Below, in pieces: positions 1-5,971 of a stretch of 6,953 nt of DNA. The stretch is taken from assembly GCA_014378185.1 (NCBI GenBank), contig JACMOE010000529.1, forward strand, positions 1 through 6,953, written 5' to 3'. The stretch is from Gemmatimonadaceae bacterium. GTDB taxonomy: Bacteria; Gemmatimonadota; Gemmatimonadetes; Gemmatimonadales; Gemmatimonadaceae. The position numbers and the translations under genes are program-made. The notes beneath the pieces were generated by a model, which did no database searches, had not been told where the DNA came from, and saw only the letters and a list, made by a program, of their open reading frames with translations. Positions within the stretch are counted from its first letter, which is position 1; every line of letters begins with the position of its first letter.

Positions 1-512
1 AGGTCGTCGGCATCGGACACGATGCCCATCGCCTGCTCCGGATCTCGCCCCCGTGCGCGATAGCCTTCGCGCGTGCGCACGGACTGCGGCAGCAGGCCCA
101 CGTGTCCGAACACTGGAATGCCCGCGGCGATGATGGCCTGCACGCGCGGGATCATGTCGCCGCCACCTTCGAGCTTCACCGCATCGCACCCGGCTTCGCG
201 CACGAACCTGAGCGCCGACGCTACCGCGTGTGCGTCACTGTCCTCGTACGTGCCGTACGGCAGGTCGCCGATGACCGGAATGCCGGACACCGCGCGCCGC
301 ACCGCGCGTGTCAGCATGAGCAGTTCGTCGATGGTAATCTCGCGCGTTGACGCGTGGCCCAGCACCGTCATCGCCGCCGAGTCGCCAACGAGGATGACAT
401 CCACTCCTCCAGCCATGGCGATGCGCGCAGACGGGTAGTCGTACGCGGTGAGCATCACGATCGGCTGCCGGCGCGCGTAGAGCGCGTCCAGCTGGTCCAG
501 CACCGTTGTCAT
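1..512 (-). CDS. panB: 3-methyl-2-oxobutanoate hydroxymethyltransferase PanB (5' part, cut by window edge)
   Basis: PanB transfers a hydroxymethyl group from methylenetetrahydrofolate to alpha-ketoisovalerate to give ketopantoate, the first committed step of pantothenate (vitamin B5 and CoA) synthesis in the cytoplasm. The visible 170 residues start at ATG 512 and read MTTVLDQLDALYARRQ. They show the family hallmarks: MLTAYDYPSA (20-29), LVGDSAAMTVLGH (41-53), GDLPYGTYE (82-90), AVKLEGG (111-117) and GHVGLLPQSV (136-145). By comparison with E. coli PanB, D44, D83 and E115 match the metal ligands and K113 the conserved active-site lysine. The family is about 265 residues long, so roughly the last 95, including the second conserved acidic site, lie beyond the left edge. 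The start codon overlaps the panC stop as ATGA. GAGG sits 7 nt upstream, inside the end of panC, which suggests translational coupling. Confidence 0.96.
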   Translation of the reverse strand, partial: MTTVLDQLDALYARRQPIVMLTAYDYPSARIAMAGGVDVILVGDSAAMTVLGHASTREITIDELLMLTRAVRRAVSGIPVIGDLPYGTYEDSDAHAVASALRFVREAGCDAVKLEGGGDMIPRVQAIIAAGIPVFGHVGLLPQSVRTREGYRARGRDPEQAMGIVSDADD

Positions 513-1366
513 GCCGCGCCCTCGCGGTGGATCAGCACGTTGTCGATCAGCCGCACGCCGCCGACGCGCGCCGCGATCGCGATGAGCGTGGTGCCGGTGA
601 ACGACGTGACCGGCAGGAGTGTCGCGGCGTCCACGGCGGCGAAGTATTCCGGCTCGATCCCCTCCGCCTTCAGGAGTATCGAACCGGCGGCCAGGGCAAT
701 GGCGGTGTGCGTCTCGCCTCGCGCCACGGCATGCTCCACCGCGGAAAGCGCCTTCCACAGCGTCACCGCCTTCTGCCGGGCCGCGGAATCGAGCAGCGCA
801 TTCCGGCTCGACATCGCCAAACCATCAGCCTCGCGCACTGTCGGGCAGATCTCGATGCGCACGGGAAGGTCGAGGTCGCGTACCAGGCGCTGGATGATCA
901 GTGCTTGCTGCGCATCCTTCTGCCCGAAGAATGCCGCATCGGGTTGCACCATGTTGAGCAGCTTGGTGACCACGGTGGCCACGCCCCGAAAGTGCTGCGG
1001 ACCGCGCGCCACTCCCTCCAGCGGCACGGACAACTCAGCCACCTCTACCGTCGTCGCGAAACCACCGGGGTACACCTCGTCCACCGCCGGAGCGAACAGC
1101 ACGTGCACACCGACGGACTCCAGCAGCCGGACGTCCCGCGCCTCGTCGCGTGGGTATCCATCCAGGTCCACTGCCTCCGTGAACTGGGCTGGGTTCACGA
1201 ACAGCGATACGACCACACATTCGCCGTCCTTGCGCGCGCGCTGCATCAACGCAAGGTGGCCGTCATGCAGGGCCCCCATGGTGGGCACGAATGCAATGCG
1301 TTCGCCCCGCACGCGCGCAGCCCGGATCACCGCGCGCAACTCGTCCACCCGTCGCACGACGATCAC
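509..1366 (-). CDS. panC: pantoate--beta-alanine ligase (pantothenate synthetase) PanC
   Basis: PanC joins pantoate and beta-alanine through a pantoyl-adenylate intermediate, using ATP, and is the last step of pantothenate synthesis. I place the start at GTG 1366, giving 285 aa (E. coli PanC is 283) and the typical N-terminus MIVVRRVDELRA. GGGAG lies 7 nt upstream, and the GTG overlaps the upstream gene's TGA as GTGA. The frame stays open to another GTG at 1426, but those 20 extra residues look unlike the family. Visible motifs are the HIGH-like FVPTMGALHDGH (26-37), FVNPAQF (56-62), YPRD (71-74), HFRGVATVVTKLLN (125-138), FGQKDAQQ (147-154) and READGLAMSSRN (178-189), the last matching the KMSKS-like loop. 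The usual RPGHF before FRGV reads RGPQHF here, a small deviation. All core catalytic motifs look intact, so the enzyme should be active. Confidence 0.97.
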   Translation of the reverse strand: MIVVRRVDELRAVIRAARVRGERIAFVPTMGALHDGHLALMQRARKDGECVVVSLFVNPAQFTEAVDLDGYPRDEARDVRLLESVGVHVLFAPAVDEVYPGGFATTVEVAELSVPLEGVARGPQHFRGVATVVTKLLNMVQPDAAFFGQKDAQQALIIQRLVRDLDLPVRIEICPTVREADGLAMSSRNALLDSAARQKAVTLWKALSAVEHAVARGETHTAIALAAGSILLKAEGIEPEYFAAVDAATLLPVTSFTGTTLIAIAARVGGVRLIDNVLIHREGAA

Positions 1367-2136
1367 CGTGCGACTCCCGCGGGAGCAGCGGCCAGCGACC
1401 TGGTCGCGGCGACGAGGCAATCCCACATCACCACCATATCCGGCGCGGCCGCAGCCACGGCGGCGCGTTGGCGAGCGATGGTCTCCTCGTCACCCCGGGC
1501 AATCGGCCCCGTGAGCGCCTCGCGCGCACCCAGTGCCGCCCATTGCTCGACCGTCGCGCGCACGAGGGGTACGAGCGCCGAGCGATCCAGGCCCACCTGC
1601 CGAGCGAGGTGCTCCGCACTCGCCTCGAGCGTGACCAGATAGTTCGAGGCCATCGTCGCGGCAGCGTGATAGAGTGGTCGCTGCTCGGGCGCAATGACCC
1701 GCGCGGTCATCCCCAGGCGAGCCGCCAGCGCGCGCGCAACACCTGTGGCGCGCACCGTGCTGCCTTCGACGACGCACGTCGCGCCCGCAAAGCGCGCACT
1801 CGCGCCCACGACGCTGAGCAGCGGGTGCATGGCAAACCGTTCGTGCGGAGCGAGCAGCGAGAGGTCGGCGGACGCGCTCACGTGACCCACGAGTGCGCCG
1901 GCGGCAATCGCTGCGCTCGCGCGCGCGATCTCGCGATCCGGCACGCAGAGCAGGACGATGGCCGCACCCGCCGCATCGGCCCCGCGCGCCAGCGGCCCGC
2001 GCACTGCAACACCCGCCGTACGCAGTGCGGCAGACAGTGCCCCACCCATTCGTCCATCGCCGACGATATCACACCATCCCGGCGGCACATCCCTGACCGG
2101 TGCCGTCGCAGCGCCGTCATCTGGCAGCATCATCAT
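1363..2136 (-). CDS. Rossmann-like and DUF2520 domain protein, first gene of the pantothenate cluster
   Basis: This 257-residue protein has an N-terminal dinucleotide-binding fold, with VGDGRMGG at 25-32 giving the GxGxxG pattern after a beta strand, and LLCVPDREIA at 62-71. An alpha-helical C-terminal domain carries what I recognise as DUF2520 landmarks: MHPLLSV (103-109), YHAAATMASNYLVTL (156-170) and LTGPIARGD (208-216). The architecture resembles 6-phosphogluconate- or ketopantoate-reductase-like dehydrogenases that use NAD(P)H. Its stop overlaps the panC GTG by 4 nt, so it belongs to the pan operon. From memory, mycobacteria also keep a DUF2520 gene directly before panC-panD. Because no panE is visible, it may supply ketopantoate reductase activity; that is inference. 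Three ATG codons lie in a row at 2136-2128 and no strong Shine-Dalgarno precedes them, so the exact start is uncertain by two codons. Family assignment is firm; substrate is not. Confidence 0.9.
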   Translation of the reverse strand: MMMLPDDGAATAPVRDVPPGWCDIVGDGRMGGALSAALRTAGVAVRGPLARGADAAGAAIVLLCVPDREIARASAAIAAGALVGHVSASADLSLLAPHERFAMHPLLSVVGASARFAGATCVVEGSTVRATGVARALAARLGMTARVIAPEQRPLYHAAATMASNYLVTLEASAEHLARQVGLDRSALVPLVRATVEQWAALGAREALTGPIARGDEETIARQRAAVAAAAPDMVVMWDCLVAATRSLAAAPAGVAR

Positions 2137-2181
2137 CGAGCCGAATCGCCTGGGGTGAGCAGCACCGCTGCGTGAACGTCA

Positions 2182-2190
2182 AATGTAGCA
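2182..2190 (-). promoter_or_regulatory. possible extended -10 element before the pantothenate cluster
   Basis: On the minus strand TGCTACATT resembles an extended -10 (TGnTATAAT), about 45 nt before the DUF2520 start and inside the 98-nt gap after the EF-G gene. No good -35 is paired with it. No convincing terminator lies in the gap either: only a short GC stem around 2205-2220 with no T-run. The pan genes may therefore also be read through from the EF-G gene. Confidence 0.2.
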
Positions 2191-2234
2191 GTACACGGGT
2201 ATGCTCGCCCCTCGGGACGCCAACAGGCAACGGC

Positions 2235-4343
2235 TCAGTGCGTGCCCGCCTCCGCCTGCGCGCGCGCGGCCGCATCGACCACGCGCTGCGCCGCTTCGGA
2301 CGGCATCTCCTCATAGCCGCGGAAGTGCCGCTGAAAGCTGGCGCGACCATGCGTCATCGACTGGAGCGCGCTCGCATACAGATGCAGCTCGGACTGCGGC
2401 ACCACCGCGCGCACCCGCGTGCCCCGGATGTCATCGGGCGTCTCCGTGCCCAGGATGTGGCCGCGGCGCGCGGACAGGTCGCCCAGCACATCACCCAGCG
2501 ACGATTCCGGCGTGATGATCTCCACTTCATCGAGTGGCTCCAGGAGCACCGGCTTGCACCGGGGCGCCACAGACTTGAACGCCTGGATGCCGGCCATCTT
2601 GAACGACATCTCGTTGGAATCCACCGTGTGGTAGGAGCCATCGTACAACTCCACCCGGAAATCCACGAGCGGAAATCCCGCGAGCACGCCGCGTTCCGCG
2701 GCCTCATTGATCCCGCGCTCCACGGCGGGTATGAACTTGCTCGGGATCGCACCACCCACGATGCGATCGTCGAACTGGATGCCGTCGCCGCGGGGCGTCG
2801 GCATGATCCGCACCCAGCAATCCCCGAACTGGCCGCGCCCTCCCGACTGCTTCTTGTGCTTGCCCTGCCCTTCCGCGCGCATCCGGATCGTCTCGCGATA
2901 CGCAATCCGCGGTTTCGACAACTCGGCCGACACGCCGAACTTCCGCTTCAGCTTCGCCAGCGCCACCTCGAGGTGCCGCTCGCCCATGCCCGACACGAGC
3001 GTTTCGTGCGTCTCCGCGTTCCAGTGCGTTTCGAAGGTGGGATCTTCGTCATGCAGCCGGTGCAGCCCGAGCTGGAGCTTCTCCTCGTCCGCGCGATTGA
3101 CGGGATGAATTGCGAGTTCCACCAGCGGATCGGGAAACGCGATTTGCGGTAGCCGCACGGGGTGCGCGCGCGTGGACAGCGTGTCATTCGTGTGCGTATT
3201 CCGCAGCTTGGCCACGCAGCCGATGTCGCCAGCGTGCAGGCGCGGTACCTCCACGCGATCGCGTCCCTGCATCACCGCCAGGTGATTCAGCTTCTCCGGA
3301 GCATCGCGCGTCACGTTGTACAGCTCGTCACCGTTGCGGACGGAACCCGACAGCACGCGAAAGAGGCTCACGTCTCCCACGTGCGGCTCGCTCTGCGTCT
3401 TGAACACGATAGCGGCGAACGGAGCATCGTCATTCGCGTGGATCTCGACCGTGAGGTCGCTTTCGGCCCCCGTGAAGGCGTGGAGCTCTTCCATTTCCCA
3501 GGCGTTGGGCATCAGCTCGACGATGGTCGACAACACGGCCCGCGTGCCGTAGTTGAGCGTGGACGATGCGCAGAAGAGCGGAAACAACTCACCGCGCTTC
3601 ATTGCATCCTTCATCGCCGCGATGGCCTCGTCGCGCGATATCTCCTCGCCGTTCAGGTAGCGCTCGAGCAGCGTATCGTCCGTGGCGGCAATCGTCTCGA
3701 TCAGCTCTGCATAGTATCGGTCGAACTGCGGCTGCATTTCCGGAGGCACGTCGGTCTCCTCATAAGCGCCGCTTCGCGCGCCCCGTGCATAGATGTGCGC
3801 CTTCTTGTCGAAGAGGTTCACGACGCCGTGGAAATGCGCGCCCTCGCCGACGGGTACTTCGATGGGGATGACCTTGGTGGTGAGCCGTTGCCGGATCTGC
3901 TGGTAGATGGCGTCGAAATCAGCGTGCTCCTTGTCCATCATGGTGACGATGAACATCACCGGGTCCCGCCGCGACACCGCCTCGCGGAACATGCGCTCCG
4001 TCCCCACCTCGACGCCGGGCGTCCCGCCAATGACCCACAGCGCGCCGTCCGCCGCCGCGGGCCCCGCCAGGGCGTCGCCCTGAAAGTCCAGGAAGCCCGG
4101 CGTGTCGAGCAGGTTGATCTTGCTGCCCATCCACTCGGCGTATGCGCAGCCGAGGTTGATGGAGTAGGCGCGCTCCAGTTCCTCGGGCGCCGTGTCGGTC
4201 AGGGCGGTGCCATCAGCGACACTGCCATGCCGCTTACTCGCGCCGGACACGAAGGCCAGGGCGTCGACCAGGCTGGTCTTGCCGCTGCCGCCGTGTCCAA
4301 CCACCGCGATGTTGCGGATTTCGGATCCCTGATACTCTCGCAT
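2235..4343 (-). CDS. elongation factor G paralogue (EF-G-like translational GTPase) with degenerate G motifs
   Basis: The 702-residue protein has the full EF-G layout: GTPase domain (about 1-285), domain II (about 300-385), III (about 400-475), IV (about 478-600) and V (600-680). Landmarks are the P-loop GHGGSGKT (16-23), SGMGERHLEV (451-460), GKHKKQSGGRGQFG (494-507), YHTVDSNEMSFKMAG (571-585) and GDLSARRGHILG (621-632). Several GTPase residues deviate. The RGITI switch I motif reads RAYSI (58-62), DTPGH reads DTPGF (80-84), and NKxD reads TMMD (134-137), keeping only the final Asp. The RGxGQFG-type domain IV loop and DTPGF point to the FusA2/EF-G-2 side of the family, not the canonical translocase of the str operon. 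I chose ATG 4343, preceded by GAGG with 7 nt spacing, because MREYQGSEIRNIAVVGHGG matches the family N-terminus. An in-frame ATG at 4430 also has a good AGGTGG site. The specific role is unknown. Confidence 0.93.
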   Translation of the reverse strand: MREYQGSEIRNIAVVGHGGSGKTSLVDALAFVSGASKRHGSVADGTALTDTAPEELERAYSINLGCAYAEWMGSKINLLDTPGFLDFQGDALAGPAAADGALWVIGGTPGVEVGTERMFREAVSRRDPVMFIVTMMDKEHADFDAIYQQIRQRLTTKVIPIEVPVGEGAHFHGVVNLFDKKAHIYARGARSGAYEETDVPPEMQPQFDRYYAELIETIAATDDTLLERYLNGEEISRDEAIAAMKDAMKRGELFPLFCASSTLNYGTRAVLSTIVELMPNAWEMEELHAFTGAESDLTVEIHANDDAPFAAIVFKTQSEPHVGDVSLFRVLSGSVRNGDELYNVTRDAPEKLNHLAVMQGRDRVEVPRLHAGDIGCVAKLRNTHTNDTLSTRAHPVRLPQIAFPDPLVELAIHPVNRADEEKLQLGLHRLHDEDPTFETHWNAETHETLVSGMGERHLEVALAKLKRKFGVSAELSKPRIAYRETIRMRAEGQGKHKKQSGGRGQFGDCWVRIMPTPRGDGIQFDDRIVGGAIPSKFIPAVERGINEAAERGVLAGFPLVDFRVELYDGSYHTVDSNEMSFKMAGIQAFKSVAPRCKPVLLEPLDEVEIITPESSLGDVLGDLSARRGHILGTETPDDIRGTRVRAVVPQSELHLYASALQSMTHGRASFQRHFRGYEEMPSEAAQRVVDAAARAQAEAGTH

Positions 4344-4471
4344 TCGTGAACCTCGCTCTGCCAGGAGAGGATGCCGATGCGTGGGAGGATGTCGGGCGTC
4401 GCGCGGACGGCGAATGAAGGACGTCGGCATGTCGGTCCCACCTTTCTTGCGTACACCCGAGAGATGGGGGA

Positions 4472-4489
4472 GACACCGCAGGGTGTCAA
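4472..4489 (-). promoter_or_regulatory. possible -35 box TTGACA overlapping an inverted repeat, upstream of the EF-G paralogue
   Basis: Minus-strand TTGACA at 4489-4484 is a perfect -35 hexamer about 140 nt before the chosen EF-G start. It overlaps a perfect 6-bp inverted repeat, GACACC-CTGC-GGTGTC (4487-4472), placed where an operator could sit. No good -10 hexamer is seen 16-18 nt downstream (the sequence there is CATCTC), so the promoter call is weak although the palindrome is real. Confidence 0.3.
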
Positions 4490-4560
4490 GCAACGGGAAC
4501 TGCTCCGTTCGCTGGGTCTCCACGGATCGTGCGGGCGCGGCCGTTCGTTTCCTGAAACAG

Positions 4561-4590
4561 AGCGGCCCGCGCAGGGCTGCGCGGGCCGCT
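4561..4590 (-). terminator. hairpin terminator after the 181-aa gene
   Basis: AGCGGCCCGCGCA and TGCGCGGGCCGCT form a perfect 13-bp stem around a 4-nt loop. It starts 34 nt after the stop codon at 4625 and is followed on the minus strand by CTGTTTC, a poor T-tract. It is most likely an intrinsic terminator separating the 181-aa gene from the EF-G gene. The stem reads equally well on either strand. Confidence 0.75.
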
Positions 4591-4624
4591 GTACAACCAC
4601 ATCTCTGACGTTGAACGGTTCGTT

Positions 4625-5170
4625 TCAGTCCCCCTCATAGTCGAAAGCCAGTCCATCTGCCTCACGAAGCCGGTCCAGCAGCGACTCCAGTGGCGCGAGC
4701 ACCGGAGCAGCCAAGCCAACCACGGGGCCGAGCGACACGGTGATGGCGCGGCGTGCGCCTTCCGGCCAGTCGGGCATCGACAATCCGGCAACCAGCCGCC
4801 GGATGAGATGTCCGCACTCGCCCAGCAGCAGGGCGGCCGTTTCGTTGAGAATGTCGAGCGGAATCTCGAGGTCGTGCGACACGAGCTGCCCCGTTCCCAC
4901 GTCTCTCCACGCGGCGTCGCCGATGGCGCCCCGTTCTGCCCACACGCCGAGATGGCGAATGGCATCCAGATTGTCGTGCCCCTCACCGGTACGATGCGAC
5001 TCGACCGCCGCCGCCAGCGCGAGTGCGAGTGACTCCGCGTTCGGCACGCCGTACAAGGTCACGATATCACGCGCCGGACGCTCGGACGAGAGCGACGACG
5101 GCAACGTGTTCACATGCGCGAGCACCGGTGAATGATCGGGGCTCTCCTCGAGCATCACGAGGACATCCAT
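4625..5170 (-). CDS. conserved-looking hypothetical protein, 181 aa
   Basis: I do not recognise the family. The start at ATG 5170 is well supported by AGGAGG only 5 nt upstream; the frame is open to GTG 5284, but no ribosome site favours that. The protein starts MDVLVMLEESPDHSP and is rich in Leu, Ala, Asp and Glu, with a net acidic character and a single Cys (119). It shows no signal peptide and no clear transmembrane helix, so it is probably cytosolic. The segment 35-60 (DIVTLYGVPNAESLALALAA) and the helix-like 103-130 (IPLDILNETAALLLGECGHL onward) look like the structured core. A hydrophobic stretch at 147-164 is proline-punctuated and too broken to call a membrane segment. It lies about 200 nt after the membrane-protein gene and is closed by a terminator, so it may be a single-gene transcript or the end of a short operon. 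Confidence 0.78.
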   Translation of the reverse strand: MDVLVMLEESPDHSPVLAHVNTLPSSLSSERPARDIVTLYGVPNAESLALALAAAVESHRTGEGHDNLDAIRHLGVWAERGAIGDAAWRDVGTGQLVSHDLEIPLDILNETAALLLGECGHLIRRLVAGLSMPDWPEGARRAITVSLGPVVGLAAPVLAPLESLLDRLREADGLAFDYEGD

Positions 5171-5183
5171 ACCCCCCTCCTGA
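5165..5183 (-). promoter_or_regulatory. strong ribosome binding site fixing the start of the 181-aa gene
   Basis: Minus-strand CAGGAGGGGGGT directly precedes ATG 5170. The AGGAGG core with a spacing of about 5 nt is the best Shine-Dalgarno match in the window and decides this start over the upstream in-frame GTG at 5284. Confidence 0.75.
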
Positions 5184-5371
5184 AGAAATCCTGCGTCAAC
5201 GTTCCTCCATCCCCACGACGACCATCTCGATCCCGATGTTTCAGCGGCAGGAGCCGGAGCACGAGCCGCCGTGGGATCGAACACGATCGCTCCGCCAAAG
5301 TTCCTGACCGAGCGTCACGGCTGCGCGACGCGCGCGTCCCGGCTGTGGAACGACGCGAACCTCGAATTCCG
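5171..5371. other. 200-nt gap between the membrane-protein gene and the 181-aa gene
   Basis: There is no convincing gene here. Part of it is open in frame with the 181-aa gene back to GTG 5284 but lacks a ribosome site. A minus-strand GGAACTTT near 5295-5302 resembles an ECF-sigma -35, but no matching -10 was seen. A promoter for the 181-aa gene probably lies here and cannot be pinned down. Confidence 0.4.
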
Positions 5372-5382
5372 CTAGTTCGAGG
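5360..5382 (-). terminator. weak hairpin spanning the stop of the membrane-protein gene
   Basis: CCTCGAA and TTCGAGG form a perfect 7-bp stem with a 9-nt loop that contains the TAG stop codon (5374-5372). No T-run follows, so termination is doubtful. It could simply mark the transcript end or be chance. Confidence 0.25.
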
Positions 5383-5872
5383 GTTTCCCGACGCCCAAAA
5401 AGGCATATCGCATACCAGCTACTGCTGCGATTGCCCCCCCGGCGTAGAGCACCCGCAACTCGCCCAGTGTGAGGAGTGCGGAGAGGCCGCCGGAGGTCCG
5501 GGCAACGAGATGGACGTGCACGAGGTAGCCAACCAGCACTACCACGCCCGTCGTCACCGTGCGGAAAATCGTTCGACGTGTGGATGTGAGCTCAGCAATG
5601 GCGACCCCCGCCATTGCGCTCACAGCAAGTACCACCGCACACCCCACCAGCGTCACATCGAACTGAAAACCCCACACATTGTCAGCGCGTTCGCCGATGA
5701 CGGTATGCGCGGCAGCATTCAGTGCGCGCCATGCCGTTCCGGATCGCCGACCAACTCCGATGAGAATGCCGAGCGAGGAAGCAGCAAGCAGCCCGCCGAC
5801 GCCCGCGATGAGTGGCAGGCGGTGTCGCGGCAGGGGTCGTGAGGGGAAATTCGGTGCTGTATCGTCGGTCAC
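5372..5872 (-). CDS. small integral membrane protein with four predicted helices
   Basis: The 166-residue protein starts at GTG 5872 (VTDDTAPNFPSRPLPRHR) and has four hydrophobic segments at about 20-41, 72-95, 105-124 and 138-160. The N-terminal tail before helix 1 is basic, with Arg at 12, 16 and 18, which favours a cytoplasmic N-terminus and, with four helices, a cytoplasmic C-terminus. The loop after helix 1 carries NAAAHTVIGERADN (52-65). A similar Asn-x-x-x-His pattern occurs in uncharacterised four-helix bacterial membrane proteins, but I cannot name a family or function. His 119 and His 121 sit in helix 3. No clear Shine-Dalgarno precedes the GTG, and no other start codon is seen in frame just upstream. 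The gene follows the lipoprotein terminator by 47 nt, so it probably has its own promoter. An unusual long inverted repeat lies inside the coding sequence at 5586-5623. Confidence 0.8.
   Translation of the reverse strand: MTDDTAPNFPSRPLPRHRLPLIAGVGGLLAASSLGILIGVGRRSGTAWRALNAAAHTVIGERADNVWGFQFDVTLVGCAVVLAVSAMAGVAIAELTSTRRTIFRTVTTGVVVLVGYLVHVHLVARTSGGLSALLTLGELRVLYAGGAIAAVAGMRYAFLGVGKPSN
5586..5623. repeat. 15-bp bulged inverted repeat inside the membrane-protein gene
   Basis: On the plus strand GTGAGC, a TCA bulge and GCAATGGCG pair perfectly with CGCCATTGC and GCTCAC across a 5-nt loop (ACCCC). The repeat lies in the codons of transmembrane helix 2, roughly residues 84-96, and would fold in the mRNA. 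Confidence 0.7.
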
Positions 5873-5918
5873 GCGCGCAAGGAACGGCCGTGCTGCCCGA
5901 AAAGGAAGGGGCTGAACG

Positions 5919-5951
5919 CAAACGCGCCCGCCATGCAGGCGGGCGCGTTTG
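5919..5951 (-). terminator. strong hairpin terminator after the lipoprotein gene
   Basis: CAAACGCGCCCGCC and GGCGGGCGCGTTTG form a perfect 14-bp stem with a 5-nt loop, 20 nt downstream of the TAA at 5972. On the minus strand the stem ends in GTTTG and runs into CGTTC, giving a short T-rich tail. On the plus strand the stem also ends in GTTTG. This is very likely an intrinsic terminator. Confidence 0.82.
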
Positions 5952-5971
5952 AGAGGGCGGGACGGGGCGCG

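Noticed and set aside
1367..1426. Upstream GTG start at 1426 for panC (20 extra residues)
   Set aside because: The extra residues do not resemble PanC, overlap the DUF2520 coding sequence more deeply, and lack a ribosome site. GTG 1366 gives the family N-terminus and a GTGA overlap.
354..1642. Plus-strand open frames of more than 370 codons across panB, panC and DUF2520
   Set aside because: They are antisense to three well-recognised genes, low in complexity and rich in Arg and Ser. They are high-GC shadow frames.
2100..4349. Long plus-strand open frames (350 and 395 codons) opposite the EF-G gene
   Set aside because: They lie in exactly the complementary codon register, where stops arise only from TTA, CTA or TCA in the sense gene. 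These codons are rare at high GC, and one CTA at 3152-3150 separates the two frames. The translations are Arg/His-rich with no recognisable domain.
5171..5284. Longer 219-residue form of the 181-aa protein from GTG 5284
   Set aside because: No Shine-Dalgarno precedes GTG 5284, while AGGAGG lies immediately before ATG 5170. The extra residues are Pro/Ala/Trp-rich and look non-coding.
5285..5310. ECF-sigma-like GGAACTTT before the 181-aa gene
   Set aside because: No matching -10 element occurs at the expected spacing, so it is not called as a promoter.
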